Part shown: piece by piece, positions 26,033 through 35,627 of the stretch
Numbering within the stretch: the stretch's first letter is position 1
How the letters are laid out: each line of letters opens with the position of its first letter
The notes under the pieces: model-generated
Database searches by the model: none
What the model saw: only the letters and a program-made list of their open reading frames with translations
What the model was told of the DNA's origin: nothing
Position numbers and translations under genes: made by a program
Assembly (NCBI GenBank): GCA_903889565.1
Contig: CAISYC010000023.1
Location: 1 to 64,000, forward strand
Length of the DNA: 64,000 nt
Direction of reading: 5' to 3'
Source: an uncultured beta proteobacterium
Lineage (GTDB): Bacteria > Pseudomonadota > Gammaproteobacteria > Burkholderiales > SG8-41

Positions 26033-26539
26033 ATGCGCAAAATCGCCAGACCGTACATCATCGACATCGAGGCTTCGGGTTTCGGCCCGCACAGCTATCC
26101 GATCGAGGTCGGCGTCGTGCTCGATCCCGGCAGAAAATATTGCAGCCTGATCACGCCGGCGCCCGACTGGACGCATTGGGACGACACGGCCGAAGCGGTG
26201 CACCGTGTTTCGCGCGAAGTTCTCATCGCGCACGGCCGTCCGCCGGTGCAGGTCGCGCTGCAGTTGAACGAGCTGCTCGGCGACCGAACCGTCTACAGCG
26301 ACGGCTGGGTGGTCGACCGGCCGTGGCTGATCCAGTTGTTCAGCCGCGCCGGCATTAACCAGCGATTCTCGATCAGCCCGCTCGAAATGATCCTGTCCGA
26401 GCCGCAGATGGCGATCTGGCACGAGGTCAAGGACGGCGTGATCCGCGATCTGGCGCTGACGCGTCATCGTGCCAGTTTCGATGCCCTGATTATCCAGGAG
26501 ACCTATTTCCGCACCTGCGAGTGCGCGCTCGCGGCGTGA
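26033..26539 (+). CDS. DEDDh-type 3'-5' exonuclease
   Basis: 168 residues. The N-terminal YIIDIEASGFG gives the DEDD first motif (Asp11, Glu13), a middle YSDGWVVDRPWL carries the second, and the C-terminal HRASFDALI supplies the catalytic His145 and Asp150, so the protein is of the RNase T/DnaQ (DEDDh) superfamily. It is short and has no extra domains, so could be a small RNA or DNA 3'-end trimming enzyme. ATG at 26033 is used; the open frame starts earlier at 25817, but that part overlaps the dienelactone hydrolase gene. Lies upstream of the sensor kinase but the two are separated by a regulatory region. Confidence 0.8.
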   Translation: MRKIARPYIIDIEASGFGPHSYPIEVGVVLDPGRKYCSLITPAPDWTHWDDTAEAVHRVSREVLIAHGRPPVQVALQLNELLGDRTVYSDGWVVDRPWLIQLFSRAGINQRFSISPLEMILSEPQMAIWHEVKDGVIRDLALTRHRASFDALIIQETYFRTCECALAA

Positions 26540-26569
26540 GCGCGGCAGCCGCGGGCCCGACGGGAATCG

Positions 26570-26583
26570 TTGATACACATCAA
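26570..26583. promoter_or_regulatory. FNR/Anr-type binding site
   Basis: TTGATACACATCAA is a perfect palindrome of the TTGAT-N4-ATCAA type recognised by FNR, Anr and Dnr, the oxygen- or nitric-oxide-sensing activators. It lies between the exonuclease stop and the sensor kinase start at 26693, with the centre 116 bases before that ATG. TAAATT at 26617 could be its -10 box. Confidence 0.6.
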
Positions 26584-26692
26584 GAAAAATTTCGCCCCGG
26601 CGACGACAGAACACGGTAAATTCGCTGTTATGCGTACGGCATTGCAATGGCGGTTGCGTCGCCCCTGAGGGGGCGGCGGCAGGGAGTCATGA

Positions 26693-29191
26693 ATGTCATT
26701 GCCTGCTGACGGCGCGCGAGCGTCCAATCCCGAAGGCGGCGACCAGCCGGTATTCTGGCAACCGTCGCTGGCCTTCATCAAGGTCTCGATCGGCTGCATG
26801 CTCGGCAGCGCGGTCATCTACGAAATCGTCCTTTACCTGTCCGCGCCCGGGCAGACGGCCCGCGCGCTGGCGGTCGGGTTTATCGTGCTGGTCGCAACCG
26901 CCGCCTGGGGACTGCTGTCCGGCGGTCGCGCGCGTGCCGCCGTGCGCCTGCTCGCGGCGGGCGTCTGGCTGCATGTCACGGTGACGGCTTTTTTCCTCGG
27001 CGGCGTCGCCGCCGCCAGCGTCATCCTGTATCCGCTGACCATCCTGATGGTCGGCTGGCTGATCGGCACGCGCGCCGCGGTGGTGGGGGCGGTGCTGACC
27101 GTAGCGGTGACCCTGGGTTTTGTGCTGGCCGAATCGGCGGGGCTGATGCCGCCGCCGCCGCCGACACCGCCGGTATTGCGCTGGACGCTCGACAGCATCG
27201 TGTTTTTGTTCTCGGCGGTGCTGATCACCTATATGGTGCGCTCGTACCGCAACCGGCTGGCCGAGGTGCGAACGCTGGGCGGCGATCTTGCCGCGCGCAG
27301 CGCCGAGTTGCAGGCGCGCGAGGCGGATCTCAATCGCGCGCAGATGGTGGCCCACGTCGGCAGCTGGACCTACGATATGGCCAGCAACAAGGCGCAGTTG
27401 TCGGCGGAGGCCTGCCGCATCCTCGGACTGCCGGAAGGTTCGCCCGGCAGTCACGATGCCTACCTCAAGATCGTGCACGAGGAAGATCGCGCTGCGGTCG
27501 ATCGCGACTGGCAGACCATGCGGCGCGGCGGCGCCGCCTACGCGAACGAGCATCGCATTCACGTCGGCGACAGCTTGCGCTGGATTTCGCTGCGCGCGGA
27601 ACTCGAGCCCGGCGCCGCGCGCGCGGTCGGCACCATTCAGGACATCTCCGAGCGCCGTCGCGCCGAGCGGCGCCTGCGCTTGCAGGAGGAGCGCCTGCGG
27701 CTGGCGATGGAAGCCACCCATCAGGGCTGGTTCGATCTCAATGTGCAGACGGGGGACGTCACGGTGAGCCCGGAATACGCCTGCCTCATTGGTCACGACC
27801 CTGGCAATTTCAGTTCGAATCTGCAGAACTGGATCGCCGGCATCCACCCCGACGACCGGCCGGCAATGATCAAGGCCTTTGCCGATTGCGCCGAATCCGG
27901 CGAGACCAGCCAGATGGAATACCGCCGCCGCGCCGCTAACGGTGATTACATATGGATTCATTCGATCGGCAAGGTGGTCGAGCGCGATGCCGCCGGCAAG
28001 CCGCTGCGCATGACCGGCACCCATGCCGACATCTCGGCGCGCCGCGCCGCCGAAGAGGCCCTGCGCCAGAGCGAGCGGCGCTTTCGGGATCTGCTGCAGA
28101 ACGCGCGTGGCGTGGCAGTCCAGGGTTATGCGCCCGACGGCACGATCCAGTACTGGAACGAGGCCTCGGTCGAACTCTACGGCTACAGTACCGCCGAAGC
28201 GGTCGGCGCAAACCTCTTCGAACTGATTGTGCCGCCGGCGCTGCGCGAGGCCGTGCGCGGCGCCGTCGCGCAGATGGCTGAAACGGGCCAGCCGGTTCCG
28301 CCGGCGGAGTTCGCCCTCAAGCGCAAGGACGGCAGTTCGGTCGAGGTGCTGTCGAGTCATGCGGTGGTGCGCATGCCCGACCGCGCAACCGAGTTGTTCT
28401 GCATCGACGTCGATCTCAGCGAGCGCAAGCGCGCGGAAGCTGCGCTCGCGCATCTCAATGCCGAACTCGAAACGCGCGTCGCCCGGCGCACCGCCGATCT
28501 CGAGATCGCCAACCGCGAACTCAATTCATTCAGCTACACCATTGCGCACGACATGCGCGCGCCGGTGCGCGCGATCAACGGTTTTTCCGAAATGGTGTTG
28601 AAGAGCAGCGAGGGCGTGCTCGATGCGACAGCCGTCGGCCATCTGCGCCGCGTGGTCGAGGGCAGCCGCCGCATGGGGCACTTGATCGACGACCTGCTCA
28701 ATCTGGCGCGGCTGTCGCGGCAGGACATGCGGCGGCGCGATTGCGATCTGAGCGAACTGGCGGCGGCGGTGGTCGAATTGCTGCGCGCCGCGCAGCCCGA
28801 GCGCCACGTCGAGGTCGTCATCGCGCCCGGCATGCGCGCCAACGGCGACCCCGGGCTGCTGCGCGCGGTACTCGAAAATCTGATCGGTAATGCGTGGAAA
28901 TTTACCGGCAAGACTGCAGCGCCGCGAATCGAGATCGGCGTTACCGCCGGCGCGGCAACCGAGGACGCGCAAACCGTCTACCAGGTGCACGACAACGGCG
29001 CCGGTTTCGACATGCAGTACGCGCACAAACTGTTCGCGCCGTTCCAGCGCCTGCATCACATCAGCGAGTTCGACGGCACCGGTATCGGCCTCGCCACGGT
29101 CAAGAAAATCATTCAGCGTCACGGCGGTCGCGTGTGGGTCGAAAGCGCCGTCGAGGCGGGCACCACCGTCAGTTTCACGCTCGGCGCCTAG
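26693..29191 (+). CDS. Integral-membrane sensor histidine kinase with multiple PAS domains
   Basis: 832 residues. An N-terminal region of five or six hydrophobic helices (about 20-190) resembles a MASE-type membrane sensor. It is followed by a coiled stretch, two PAS-3-like domains (from about 220 and 345), a third PAS (near 460), then HisKA with His619 in IAHDMRAPVRAI and an ATPase domain (ENLIGNAWKFT, DNGAGFD, DGTGIGLAT). Start ATG 26693 with AGGGAG upstream. A perfect FNR-type box precedes it, suggesting oxygen-linked control. No cognate response regulator lies in the window. The C-terminal module is nearly identical to the kinase at 29324, just downstream. Confidence 0.9.
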   Translation: MSLPADGARASNPEGGDQPVFWQPSLAFIKVSIGCMLGSAVIYEIVLYLSAPGQTARALAVGFIVLVATAAWGLLSGGRARAAVRLLAAGVWLHVTVTAFFLGGVAAASVILYPLTILMVGWLIGTRAAVVGAVLTVAVTLGFVLAESAGLMPPPPPTPPVLRWTLDSIVFLFSAVLITYMVRSYRNRLAEVRTLGGDLAARSAELQAREADLNRAQMVAHVGSWTYDMASNKAQLSAEACRILGLPEGSPGSHDAYLKIVHEEDRAAVDRDWQTMRRGGAAYANEHRIHVGDSLRWISLRAELEPGAARAVGTIQDISERRRAERRLRLQEERLRLAMEATHQGWFDLNVQTGDVTVSPEYACLIGHDPGNFSSNLQNWIAGIHPDDRPAMIKAFADCAESGETSQMEYRRRAANGDYIWIHSIGKVVERDAAGKPLRMTGTHADISARRAAEEALRQSERRFRDLLQNARGVAVQGYAPDGTIQYWNEASVELYGYSTAEAVGANLFELIVPPALREAVRGAVAQMAETGQPVPPAEFALKRKDGSSVEVLSSHAVVRMPDRATELFCIDVDLSERKRAEAALAHLNAELETRVARRTADLEIANRELNSFSYTIAHDMRAPVRAINGFSEMVLKSSEGVLDATAVGHLRRVVEGSRRMGHLIDDLLNLARLSRQDMRRRDCDLSELAAAVVELLRAAQPERHVEVVIAPGMRANGDPGLLRAVLENLIGNAWKFTGKTAAPRIEIGVTAGAATEDAQTVYQVHDNGAGFDMQYAHKLFAPFQRLHHISEFDGTGIGLATVKKIIQRHGGRVWVESAVEAGTTVSFTLGA

Positions 29192-29323
29192 TTACTGGCG
29201 CAGCGCAGCATATTCGCCGCGGCGGATTTAAAACAATCTATTCACCGCCGCTTTTGCTTTAAAGTGGCGCCCATCCTGCCGTTATTCCCTGAAGCAACCA
29301 TTTTTCACCGTGGAACGGGCTCC

Positions 29324-32299
29324 GTGGCAACTTCCTTCCTTCGCTCGCCGGATCGTCGCGCGCGCAACACGCTGATTGCCGCGCTGGGCGTCGTCGCGGC
29401 TGCGGTGGTCTGCCTGTTGGGCGTACTGATCTGGGCGGGCCATCAACAGGCGATCGAGGCGGCGGAAAAAACCACCCGCAACTACGCCTCGATCATCGAG
29501 GCGCGGCTCGATGTCACGCTGCGCCGCGCCGATGCCGAACTGCAGCAGATGGCGAATTCGATACCGCCGGCGGCGCTGAGCCGGCAGGCGGTGCCGCAAT
29601 ACGCGAAGGCAATGGTCGATCGATTGCGCTCGCCGCTGGTCGAGTTTCCGGAACTGGCCGCATTCGCCATACTGGATGCCAGGGGCGAGCGGCTTTACTC
29701 GAGTTACCTTGATGGCAAGTCGAGCGTCAACTATGGCGATCGGGCTTATTTCAAGATGCTGCGCGACGGCTCGCGCACGGGTCTGATTTTTTCCGAGGTC
29801 GTGCTGTCGCGTTCCAACGGGCAGCCGGCGCTGATCGCCGCCCGCCCGCTGCGCGATGCGCAGGGCGTATTTCGCGGTGTGGTGCTTGCCTCGATCAAGC
29901 TCGATTATTTTCAGCAGCTGCTCGGTCAGCTCGATATCGGCGCCGGCGGTATCGTGTCGGTTTACCGCAGCGACGATTTCAGCCGCGTGATGCGCTGGCC
30001 CAGGGGCAACGACAAGCTCAACATCGCGCTGCCGCCGGACAACCCGACGCGCAAGGCGCTGCCGCCCGGAACACGCAGGGCGACGCTCGCGATCAGATCT
30101 TCCACCGACGGCAATTTGCGCATTTACAGTTGTGTTGTCCTCGAGCGTTATCCGTTCTTTGTTGCCGTCGGCATGGCGCAGGGCGAGGTGCTCGCAAATT
30201 GGCTCATGCGTTCGCTGACGGTAGGACTGAGCGGCCTGCTGCTGCTGGCGCTGCTCGGCGCGTTGTTGTTCCGGCTGGGGCGTGCCGAGAGAGCGCTGCG
30301 CGCGAACGAGGCGCTGATGCGCGCGAACTTCGAGCAGGCGCCGGTCGGTATCGCGCATACCTCGCTGCATGAGCGCCGCTACCGCATGGTCAATCGAAAA
30401 TTCTGCGAGTTGCTCGGCTTCACGCACGACGAATTGCTGACGATGCGATCGACCGATTCGACCCACGCCGACGACCTTGCCGACGGCACCGCCGCCCGCG
30501 CCCGGCTGCTCGACGGCTCGATCAGCGTGTTCAACGGCGAGAAACGCTATGTGCGCAAGGACGGTTCGGTGCTGTGGGTGAGCCGCAGCCTTTCGCTGGT
30601 GCGCGATGCCGGCGGCGCGCCGCTCTACTTCATCTCGGTGGTCGATGACATTTCGGCGCGCAAACAGGCGGAGTCGGCGCGCGATTATCTGGCGGCCATC
30701 GTCAACAGCTCCGACGATGCGATTGTCAGCCGCAGCAACGAGCGCACGATATTGAGCTGGAACCGCGCCGCCGAACGCCTGTTCGGCTACCGTGCCGACG
30801 AGGCGGTCGGCCGCAATATCGCGATGCTGATTCCGGACGACTGCGAGCGCGAGACGCAGGACAACCGCGCATCGCTGGCCGATGGGCGCGCGGTGATCGA
30901 TCTCGATACGGTGCGACTGGCCAGGGGCGGGCGCCGCATCGACGTGTCGCTGACCGCGTCGCCGATCATCGATGCCGGCGGCAGGCAGTCAGGGGGTGCG
31001 CTGATTTTCCGCGATATCAGCGAACGCAAACGCAAGGCCGCGCTGATCCGGCTGCTCGAATCGCTGGCGCGTGCGACCAATGAGGCAGCATCGCCGGAAT
31101 CGGACCTGCGCGCCTGTCTCGATGGCATTTGCGAATACGGCGACTGGCGCATCGGTCATCTCGGCCTGTTTGCGCCCGGGCAAACCAGCGGGCGGCCGGC
31201 GGTTTCGTACTGGCGTTGCGCCGCGCCGGACGCGTTTGCCGATTTCATCCGCGAGTCGGAACTGCAGCACCGCAGCCAGCCCGGCGGCCGGTTTCTCGGA
31301 CTCGCCACGCGCGAACGGCGCGCAGTCTGGATCGAAGACATCACCGATGCCGACGCAGTGGGGCGCCTGCGTCACGCGGTCACCCAGGGCATACGCGCGG
31401 GCTTTGTGCTGCCGGTATTCGTCGGCAGCGAGATCGCCGGCTTTCTTGAATTCTTCGCCATCGAAGTGCGCCCGCGCGACGAAGAACTGCTGGCGGTGAT
31501 CAACAGCGTTGCCGGGCAGCTGGCGCGCCTGATCGAGCGCGGCCGCGCCGCCGACAAGCTCTCGCAACTCAATGCCGAGCTGGAGAGCCGCGTTGCGCGC
31601 CGCACCGCCGAGCTCGAGGCGGCGAACAAGGAGCTCAGCTCGTTCAGCTATACCATCGCGCACGACATGCGCGCGCCGGTGCGCGCGATCAACGGCTTCA
31701 GCGAACTGGTGCTGCGCGCCAGCGCGGACAAGCTTGACGCCGTGTCGCTCGGCTACCTGCGGCGCGTCGTCGCCGGCAGCCATCACATGAGCGAGCTGAT
31801 CGACGATCTGCTCAATCTCGCGCGCCTGTCGCGGCAGGAACTGGCGCGGCGTGATTTCAACCTGAGCGACCTCGGCAGCGGTGTCGCCGCCACGCTGGCG
31901 GCGGCAACCCCCGCCCACAGCGTCGCGTTGGCGATCAAGCCGAATCTTGTCGCCAACGGCGACCCCGGGCTGATGCGCGCGGTGCTCGACAATCTGCTCG
32001 GCAACGCGTGGAAATTCACGGCCAAGACGCCGGCGCCGCGCGTCGAGCTCGGCAGCGTGCAGCGCGACGGCAGCCGGGTCTATTACGTGCGCGACAACGG
32101 CGCCGGCTTCGACATGCAGTACGCGCACAAGCTGTTTGCGCCGTTCCAGCGCCTGCATCACACCAGCGAATTCGAGGGCACCGGCATCGGGCTTGCCACG
32201 GTCAAGCGGATCATCGAACGGCATGGCGGCCGGGTGTGGGCGGAAAGCGCCGTCAATGCCGGCACTACGGTCTATTTCACGCTCGGCGCCGCGGCCTGA
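29324..32299 (+). CDS. Membrane sensor histidine kinase (dCache-PAS-PAS-GAF-HisKA-HATPase)
   Basis: About 991 residues. A first helix (TLIAALGVVAAAVVCLLGVL), an extracytoplasmic dCache-like domain (about 45-285), a second helix (LTVGLSGLLLLALLGALLF), two PAS domains (near 330 and 450), a GAF-like domain (about 565-720), coiled coil, HisKA with His780 and an ATPase domain with NLLGNAWKFT and EGTGIGLAT. Starts considered are GTG 29324 and GTG 29264; 29324 gives a normal N-terminus. The whole C-terminal kinase module is highly alike, at DNA level too, to those at 15238 and 26693, pointing to duplication with exchange of sensor domains. No response regulator nearby. Confidence 0.88.
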   Translation: MATSFLRSPDRRARNTLIAALGVVAAAVVCLLGVLIWAGHQQAIEAAEKTTRNYASIIEARLDVTLRRADAELQQMANSIPPAALSRQAVPQYAKAMVDRLRSPLVEFPELAAFAILDARGERLYSSYLDGKSSVNYGDRAYFKMLRDGSRTGLIFSEVVLSRSNGQPALIAARPLRDAQGVFRGVVLASIKLDYFQQLLGQLDIGAGGIVSVYRSDDFSRVMRWPRGNDKLNIALPPDNPTRKALPPGTRRATLAIRSSTDGNLRIYSCVVLERYPFFVAVGMAQGEVLANWLMRSLTVGLSGLLLLALLGALLFRLGRAERALRANEALMRANFEQAPVGIAHTSLHERRYRMVNRKFCELLGFTHDELLTMRSTDSTHADDLADGTAARARLLDGSISVFNGEKRYVRKDGSVLWVSRSLSLVRDAGGAPLYFISVVDDISARKQAESARDYLAAIVNSSDDAIVSRSNERTILSWNRAAERLFGYRADEAVGRNIAMLIPDDCERETQDNRASLADGRAVIDLDTVRLARGGRRIDVSLTASPIIDAGGRQSGGALIFRDISERKRKAALIRLLESLARATNEAASPESDLRACLDGICEYGDWRIGHLGLFAPGQTSGRPAVSYWRCAAPDAFADFIRESELQHRSQPGGRFLGLATRERRAVWIEDITDADAVGRLRHAVTQGIRAGFVLPVFVGSEIAGFLEFFAIEVRPRDEELLAVINSVAGQLARLIERGRAADKLSQLNAELESRVARRTAELEAANKELSSFSYTIAHDMRAPVRAINGFSELVLRASADKLDAVSLGYLRRVVAGSHHMSELIDDLLNLARLSRQELARRDFNLSDLGSGVAATLAAATPAHSVALAIKPNLVANGDPGLMRAVLDNLLGNAWKFTAKTPAPRVELGSVQRDGSRVYYVRDNGAGFDMQYAHKLFAPFQRLHHTSEFEGTGIGLATVKRIIERHGGRVWAESAVNAGTTVYFTLGAAA

Positions 32300-32665
32300 G
32301 CACGGCGGGCTCAAGTTTCGCGTCGAGGCGTCGTTAATAAACTTAACTTCAGGGCTCCGGTCGGAGTGGATTCTCAGACCAAGGATATTGCGATCCGGAT
32401 GCTGCTCACGAAGTCCGCTGTTGTGCGCGCCCCATGACGGGTGTACCTGATGCGGACGGGCGGCGACCACCCTAGACCCCGCGTATGAGGGTCATTTCGA
32501 CCGGAGAGCTGAAGTTTCCCCGCAGCGCGCGGCATCGCCGCCGCCATCCCGCAGCGATCAAACGCGTCCATCGTAACACCCGGCGTCGTCATTTCGCCGA
32601 TTCGGCCAGCGCGAAACGCCGAAATAGCATAAAGTCGGATGCTTTAACGGGAAAGGATCAACCAA
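32300..32665. other. Intergenic region, no gene recognised
   Basis: About 366 bases between the third sensor kinase and the small basic protein. Open frames on both strands are short and arginine-rich, lacking family resemblance. An AAAGGATC ribosome site near 32650 belongs to the small gene at 32666. No promoter, tRNA or strong repeat noted. Confidence 0.4.
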
Positions 32666-32863
32666 TTGGCAAAGCCAAACTATTCGTTCGCGAAACGACA
32701 GCGGGAAATCGCCAAGAAGCAGAAAAAGGAAGAGAAGCGCTTACGCAAGGCCGGTTCCGACGACCCGGTCGCCGAGGGCGTTGCAGAGGGCGTGGTGCCG
32801 GCGGATGAATCGACGCCGTTGTCGCTATCGCTGCCGAAGGCAGACGACAAGCCGAATCCCTGA
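32666..32863 (+). CDS. Small basic conserved hypothetical protein
   Basis: 65 residues starting with TTG (MAKPNYSFAKRQREIAKKQKK), an N-terminal run very rich in Lys and Arg, then an acidic/proline tail (ADESTPLSLSLPKADDKPNP). Short proteins of this pattern (K-P-N-Y-S-F-x-K-R-Q-R-E) are widespread in betaproteobacteria and unassigned; the basic helix suggests nucleic acid or ribosome contact. GGAAAGGATC lies just upstream. It is convergent with cinA. Confidence 0.7.
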   Translation: MAKPNYSFAKRQREIAKKQKKEEKRLRKAGSDDPVAEGVAEGVVPADESTPLSLSLPKADDKPNP

Positions 32864-32908
32864 TCCAGCGGCGCCCGCGCGCGCCGCAGTCCGGAACAAT
32901 CCCGGACG

Positions 32909-34183
32909 TTATTCGACTTTCTCGAAGTCGATGCGCTCGTTGACCGGCAGGCCCTGCAGATAACGCCGCAGGCAGTCGAGTCCCATTTCAACCGCACCGA
33001 GTCGCACCCAGTCGCGGCCGCCGACAATGCGGCTGCGGCGCGAAGCGACGTCCGTCGCCGTTGCGATCGCCAGACAGGTGGTGCCGGCGAATTCGATGCG
33101 GTCGCCGCCGTCATCGATGTCGATCAGCACCGCCAGCGCGTGCGTCGCGCCGGTTTGCCGTTGCGCCGCGTGCGCGACCATTTCCGCGGTTTCCTTGTTG
33201 ATGCCGTCTTTGAGCGCATCGCGATCGAGGCCGACGGCCGCGCAGATATCTTCGTTTTGGCGCGCGACCACGGCGCGGCGCAGGATTTTTTCCGCACCCG
33301 GCAGGTGGGCGAGCCGTGCGGCGATCTGGCCGCTGCTGAACGTCTCGACGATCGCCAGCGTTGCGTTGTGCTTTTTCAGTTCTTCGAGGACCACGCCTTC
33401 GAGCGTGGCATCGTTCTCCGCGAGAATGAAATTGCCGAAGCGTTTGCGTACCTCGGCTTCGACCGGCGCCAGTTTTCTTTTCACTTCCTCCATGTCGGCG
33501 CCGCGCACCGTCAATTTGGTTTCGAGCTGCGGATAATGCGCGCGGAACCCGAGCTTGACGCTGCCGTCGGGAGCAAGCGCCTCGACGCCCTTGAGCATCG
33601 TGTCGGCATGCGATTCACCGATGCCGTACGAGTGAAAGCGTTTCAGATAAATCGCCGACTGCTTGCCGGATTTGGCGAGCAGGCGCGGAATGATCTGGTC
33701 TTCGAGCATGCGCCGCAATTCGCGCGGCACACCCGGCGTGAAATAAAAACGCGCCTTGCCGATGGTCACGGCGAATCCGCAGGCGGTGCCGACCGGATTG
33801 TCGAGCACCTCGGCGGTTGAGGGCAGCATCGCCTGCTTGATGTTATTGGGCGGCATCACCCGGCTGCGGCGTTTGAAGTAATCCTCCATCGTCGCCAGCC
33901 ACTGCTCGTTGAGCTTCAATTCGACGCCGGCGGCCCTGGCGGCGATTTCCTGCGACAGGTCGTCGACCGTCGGGCCGAGCCCGCCGTTGACGATCACCGC
34001 GTCGGCGCGGCTGCCGGCCAATTGAAACGCCAGCAGCAGGTTGTCGCGATCGTCGCCGACGGTGGTTTCCCATTCGACCGCAAGGCCGAAGTCTTCGAGC
34101 TTCTGCGTGATGTAGCTGAAATTGGTGTTGACGATTTTGCCGGTGAGCACTTCGTCGCCGGTGCAGATGACTTCGATGCGCAT
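32909..34183 (-). CDS. cinA: CinA family protein (MoCF-like domain plus C-terminal amidase-like domain)
   Basis: 424 residues, the usual two-domain CinA length. The N-terminal domain has the molybdopterin-binding-like fold (ICTGDEVLTGKIVNTN, VIVNGGLGPTVDD) that in CinA hydrolyses ADP-ribose-type or NMN-linked substrates. The C-terminal domain (about 260-410) corresponds to NMN deamidase, but its usual catalytic ESCTGG reads ETFSSG (280-285), so deamidation may be impaired. Involved in pyridine nucleotide repair, cytoplasmic. Start ATG 34183 chosen directly from the conserved MRIEVICTGDE opening. Single-gene unit. Confidence 0.88.
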   Translation of the reverse strand: MRIEVICTGDEVLTGKIVNTNFSYITQKLEDFGLAVEWETTVGDDRDNLLLAFQLAGSRADAVIVNGGLGPTVDDLSQEIAARAAGVELKLNEQWLATMEDYFKRRSRVMPPNNIKQAMLPSTAEVLDNPVGTACGFAVTIGKARFYFTPGVPRELRRMLEDQIIPRLLAKSGKQSAIYLKRFHSYGIGESHADTMLKGVEALAPDGSVKLGFRAHYPQLETKLTVRGADMEEVKRKLAPVEAEVRKRFGNFILAENDATLEGVVLEELKKHNATLAIVETFSSGQIAARLAHLPGAEKILRRAVVARQNEDICAAVGLDRDALKDGINKETAEMVAHAAQRQTGATHALAVLIDIDDGGDRIEFAGTTCLAIATATDVASRRSRIVGGRDWVRLGAVEMGLDCLRRYLQGLPVNERIDFEKVE

Positions 34184-34264
34184 GCTTGGTTCCTGTGTTT
34201 ATTGCGTGTAGCGCTGAATCCTAGCACTACTGTGCAGCATCCGTGTTTCGGCGGACTCGCGTTT

Positions 34265-34610
34265 ACTTCTTCCCCCCCCTTGAGGGGGAAGGGTGGGATG
34301 GGGGTAAAAGGAGTTACGTTTAGACTAATCGCCGGGGGCAGCCCGGCAGCTACTTACTTTCTCTTGCGCGGCCAAGAGAAAGTAAGCAAAGAGAAGGCTG
34401 CCCTGGTTCGCCGGCCCTGCGGGCTACTCTGCGCTGCTCGCCACGTCGGGCGGCTGCGCAACTCGCCCTCGCGATAAAACCGCGAGGGCTCAGACAGTGC
34501 TCGCCGACTTCTCCCGCCGTGGCTGCGCTGCTCGGCGGCTCTCAAGGGGAAAGACCGCAATTGCGTTATGCCGTCTGTGGTTTTTGTGGCGCAGGCGCCT
34601 CGCCTGCGAC
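34265..34610. repeat. Dispersed intergenic repeat (copy A) with perfect 14-bp inverted repeat
   Basis: Non-coding stretch between cinA and the MDR reductase. A C/G-run hairpin (near 34270-34290) is followed by a unit at 34331-34555 that resembles 38755-38976. Inside it CTTACTTTCTCTTG (34353-34366) and CAAGAGAAAGTAAG (34373-34386) are exact inverted arms. A 23-base element GTGGCGCAGGCG...CTGCG (34586-34608) is identical to the left arm at 39834-39856. Repeats of this type are common in intergenic regions of Burkholderiales; no gene assigned. Confidence 0.65.
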
Positions 34611-34615
34611 CGGTG

Positions 34616-35611
34616 CTAAACCAGTTTCACCAACTGCTTCCCGAAATTCTTCCCTTTGAGCAGACCGATGAATGCGGCCGGCGCATTCTCGAGACCCTCG
34701 GCAATGCTCTCGCGGTATTTGATTTTGCCGTCATGCACGAGTTGCCCGAGTTCGGCCAAAGCGGGCTTCCACAGTTCGATGTGATCGGAACAGATGAAGC
34801 CGCGCAGGTTGATGCGGTTGACGAGAAACGAGCGGAAGTTGTGCACCGTCAGCGCATCTGCATTGTCGTAGCCTGAAATCAAACCGCACAGCGCGATGCG
34901 CGAGAACGCGTTCATGTGGCCGAGCACGGCGTCGAGCACAGGGCCGCCGACGTTGTCGAAATACACATCGATGCCCTTGTCGCAGGCCGCTTTCAGATCC
35001 GCATCGAGGTTGCCGGCCTTGTAATCGACGCAGGCGTCGAAGCCGAGTTGGTTGAAGACGTAATCGCACTTCGCGCGGCCGCCGGCGATGCCGACGACGC
35101 GGCAGCCTTTGAGCTTCGCCAGCTGGCCGACAGTGCCGCCGACCGCGCCGCTCGCTGCAGAAACCACGACGGTTTCACCGGGCTTGGGACGACCGTGTTC
35201 ATTGAGTCCGATCCAGGCGGTGACGCCGGGCATGCCGACGGCGCCGAGATAGGCGGACAGCGGCACGAATGCCGGATCGACGCGCCGCGCGCCGCCACCG
35301 TTCGATATGCCATAAAGCTGCCAGCCGCTGCGCGTTTCGACGAAATCGCCGGCCTTGAATTTCGGATGTTTCGATTCGATCACTTCGCCGACGGTAGTGC
35401 CGACCATGACGGCGCCGACCGCCGCGCTCGCCGCGTACGATTTGGCTTCGTCCATGCGGCCGCGCATATACGGGTCGAGCGACAGAAAATGATTGCGCAC
35501 GACGAACTCTCCGTCGCCGGCGCGCGGGATGCCGGTTTCGACGAGACTGAAGTTGCTTTCGCTGACAGCGCCCAGCGGTCGGGCGGCGAGCAGGATCTGT
35601 TTGTTTTTCAT
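34616..35611 (-). CDS. NADP-dependent MDR-family oxidoreductase (CurA/prostaglandin reductase type)
   Basis: 331 residues of the medium-chain dehydrogenase family without zinc ligands. NFLSLDPYMRG-like motif (NHFLSLDPYMRGRM), the nucleotide-binding AASGAVGGTVGQLAK and VYFDNVGG are characteristic of 2-alkenal/curcumin/prostaglandin-type reductases. Start ATG 35611 used; the open frame to 35668 adds an unlikely extension. It reduces a double bond next to a carbonyl with NADPH. The gene lies 16 bases downstream of the OYE-type flavoprotein gene on the same strand, so they probably form a reductase pair for an unsaturated acid or ketone. Confidence 0.88.
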   Translation of the reverse strand: MKNKQILLAARPLGAVSESNFSLVETGIPRAGDGEFVVRNHFLSLDPYMRGRMDEAKSYAASAAVGAVMVGTTVGEVIESKHPKFKAGDFVETRSGWQLYGISNGGGARRVDPAFVPLSAYLGAVGMPGVTAWIGLNEHGRPKPGETVVVSAASGAVGGTVGQLAKLKGCRVVGIAGGRAKCDYVFNQLGFDACVDYKAGNLDADLKAACDKGIDVYFDNVGGPVLDAVLGHMNAFSRIALCGLISGYDNADALTVHNFRSFLVNRINLRGFICSDHIELWKPALAELGQLVHDGKIKYRESIAEGLENAPAAFIGLLKGKNFGKQLVKLV

Positions 35612-35627
35612 GTTTTGAATTTCCCTG

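Noticed and set aside
26696-28453. 585-residue open frame on the minus strand
   Set aside because: Antisense of the PAS kinase, no homology pattern.
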